Shown here piece after piece: positions 62,797-64,000 of a DNA stretch of 64,000 bases. The notes under the pieces are model-generated. The model had not been told where the DNA came from and searched no databases. It was given only the letters and a program-made list of their open reading frames with translations. The stretch is from CAXMQZ01 sp963719055 (lineage in GTDB: Bacteria > Acidobacteriota > Thermoanaerobaculia > Multivoradales > JAHEKO01): NCBI GenBank assembly GCA_963719055.1, contig CAVRAU010000008.1, positions 1 through 64,000 on the forward strand. The letters are read 5' to 3'. Within the stretch, counting starts at the first letter, position 1. Every line of letters starts with the position of its first letter. The position numbers and the translations under genes were made by a program.

Positions 62797-62899
62797 GAGA
62801 CTTCTCCTTGACTTTGAACGCTTTGGACTGCGAATCGACCCCAGGGAGTGGGGTCTGAAAGTGCGAACAGAAGTATACCCAAATAAGGGAGCTTCGCAG

Positions 62900-64000
62900 C
62901 TATGGGATCTGCAGAACGAGCAGTGTCAGATCGTCCTCTCGAGGAGCCCCCGCGGTGAACCCCTCGAGGTCCGCCAGCACCCCTTCGCATATCTGATCGA
63001 CATCCGTCCCGGCGTGGCGAGACAGCGATTCCTCGAGGCGCTCGAAGCCGAAGAGATCTTCGCTGTTCTCCGCATGCGCCTCGACTACACCATCGCTGAA
63101 GAGGAACAGAACATCTCCAGCGTCGAGATTGGCGGCCCGCACCCGCACTTCCAGATTCTCACGCACACCCAGGGGATAGGAAACCGACTCCAGCGCCTGG
63201 ACATCACCTCGTGGCGACAATCTGTACGGAAAAAGATGGCCGGCGCTCGCATAGAACATCTCTCCCCTTTCCGGATCGACGAGCGCATAGCAGAGAGTGG
63301 CCAGCAAGCGTTTTCTGGCACTCTGGAACACCATTCGGTTCAGGGTCGAGAAGACAGCCTCCACCTCTGGATTGAACGTCACCTGAACCGAGAGGGCTGA
63401 CTTGGCCATTGACATGACGAGACCGCTGGACACGCCATGCCCTGCGACATCTCCGACGGCGACCGCCAGCCGACCGTCCTCCAGCGCCAACACATCGTAG
63501 AAGTCTCCCCCCACCTCCGTCGCAGGTAGATACCGATGGGACAGTTTGACGCCATGGAGTTGCGGCGGTAGGTCCGGAAGAATCGAGGCCTGAATTCCTC
63601 GCGCGGTCTCCAGCTCGACCCGTTGTCGCTCCCGTTCTGCAATCCGGCGCACGTGGGGCGGAATGTCCTCATAGCGATAGACGAACTCCTCGTCACTGAG
63701 GAGACTCTTGGCACTCACGATGAGTGGTATCGCGACCACCAGCAGGGCCAACGATGCCTGAAACTGGATCGATGGATCAGGGGCTCTGAGAAACGGCACG
63801 ACACTCATCACGACGGAGGCAGTGAGACTGGCTAGAACCGAGGTGAAGATCCCGTAGCGGAGAAACAGGATGATGAAGGCCACCGGGGGCAACAGCCAGA
63901 CAATGAAGTTCCATGAAAACGGGTAGACGTGAGCGCTGCCGAAAAAGAGAATCACTGCCGCTACAGCCGAAACCGCAATGCCTGCCCAGACTCCGACCAG
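62900..64000 (-). CDS. membrane PP2C (SpoIIE/RsbU-type) phosphatase, 5' end outside the window
   Basis: At least 366 residues; the frame stays open to the window edge (AGIAVSAVAAVILFF reads as another membrane helix), so the N-terminus is missing. Four or more membrane helices are followed by a coiled linker (IAERERQRVELETARGIQASIL) and the phosphatase domain: YLPATEVGGDFYDVLAL, AVAVGDVAGHGVSSGLVMSM, MFYASAGHLFPYRL, VLFLFSDGVVEAH and REDDLTLLVL. Metal-binding Asp residues are present. Related in domain to the FHA-GAF-PP2C protein at 43,379; both would act in partner-switching signalling. Confidence 0.88.
   Translation of the reverse strand: MVGVWAGIAVSAVAAVILFFGSAHVYPFSWNFIVWLLPPVAFIILFLRYGIFTSVLASLTASVVMSVVPFLRAPDPSIQFQASLALLVVAIPLIVSAKSLLSDEEFVYRYEDIPPHVRRIAERERQRVELETARGIQASILPDLPPQLHGVKLSHRYLPATEVGGDFYDVLALEDGRLAVAVGDVAGHGVSSGLVMSMAKSALSVQVTFNPEVEAVFSTLNRMVFQSARKRLLATLCYALVDPERGEMFYASAGHLFPYRLSPRGDVQALESVSYPLGVRENLEVRVRAANLDAGDVLFLFSDGVVEAHAENSEDLFGFERLEESLSRHAGTDVDQICEGVLADLEGFTAGAPREDDLTLLVLQIP

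Overview
The window is bacterial, GC-rich and gene-dense. It comes from a Gram-negative, respiring organism: there is a full Kdo (LPS) cluster, a LolA-like protein, Tat components, an outer-membrane beta-barrel protein and very large multihaem c-type cytochromes. The gene mix (class-I alpha-type glutamine synthetase, b558-type SdhCAB, CdaA-CdaR-GlmM, DUF4301, a histone-deacetylase homologue, ECF sigma factors) reminds me of Acidobacteriota, perhaps a Thermoanaerobaculia-like lineage. That placement is inference from gene content, not from a marker tree.

Layout. Positions 1-7,030 are an accessory, decayed region. It holds a sulfatase-superfamily lipoprotein, a truncated cysteine-synthase start, a secreted beta-propeller gene broken by an IS21-type istB remnant, and a 3.3-kb element bounded by a perfect 47-bp duplication of the 3' part of tRNA-Phe. 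The element carries a RelB/RelE-like pair (toxin with a nonsense codon), a 1.55-kb DDE insertion sequence with a passenger gene, and a DUF4258/DUF2283 pair. Positions 7,099-13,077 carry a secreted protein, purH, a lolA-like gene and a polyprenyl synthase. Positions 13,171-18,011 are the Kdo operon kdsB-pyrG-kdsA-kdsD-kdsC. Then come tatC/tatA (minus), a C-terminal processing protease, a histone-deacetylase-like gene, an ECF sigma factor, and rpmG with tRNA-Asp and tRNA-Val. A very good sigma-54 promoter precedes an ArsR-type regulator at 23.5 kb. From 24.1 to 32.6 kb runs a housekeeping block: tRNA-Ile(CAU), tilS, an HPRT-like gene, ftsH, folP, cdaA, cdaR, glmM, pdxJ. From 32.6 to 43.3 kb are an NtrC-type regulator, recD2, a bactofilin-like membrane protein with an anti-sigma/RpoE-type pair, DUF4301, glnA and a TVP38-type protein. 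From 43.4 to 53.4 kb are an FHA-GAF-PP2C protein, sdhCAB, pcnB, an alpha/beta-hydrolase-OsmC protein and egtD.

The most interesting system is the minus-strand cluster 59,475-52,083: a di-haem cytochrome b, a 20-haem cytochrome c, a 19-haem cytochrome c built of 71-residue tandem modules, an outer-membrane beta-barrel, and a membrane-anchored 4Fe-4S/FAD oxidoreductase. The genes overlap or sit close together and look like one transcription unit. The set reads as a candidate electron conduit from the quinone pool across the periplasm towards the outer membrane. The window ends with ndk, a nucleophile-less S51-like protein, sucD/sucC and a PP2C phosphatase cut by the window edge.

Data quality matters here. 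About a dozen otherwise normal genes contain apparent frameshifts, and every one that can be scored is a net +1 insertion, often an extra G or C in a short run. I treat these as probable sequence errors and annotate whole genes, with the approximate break given in each entry.
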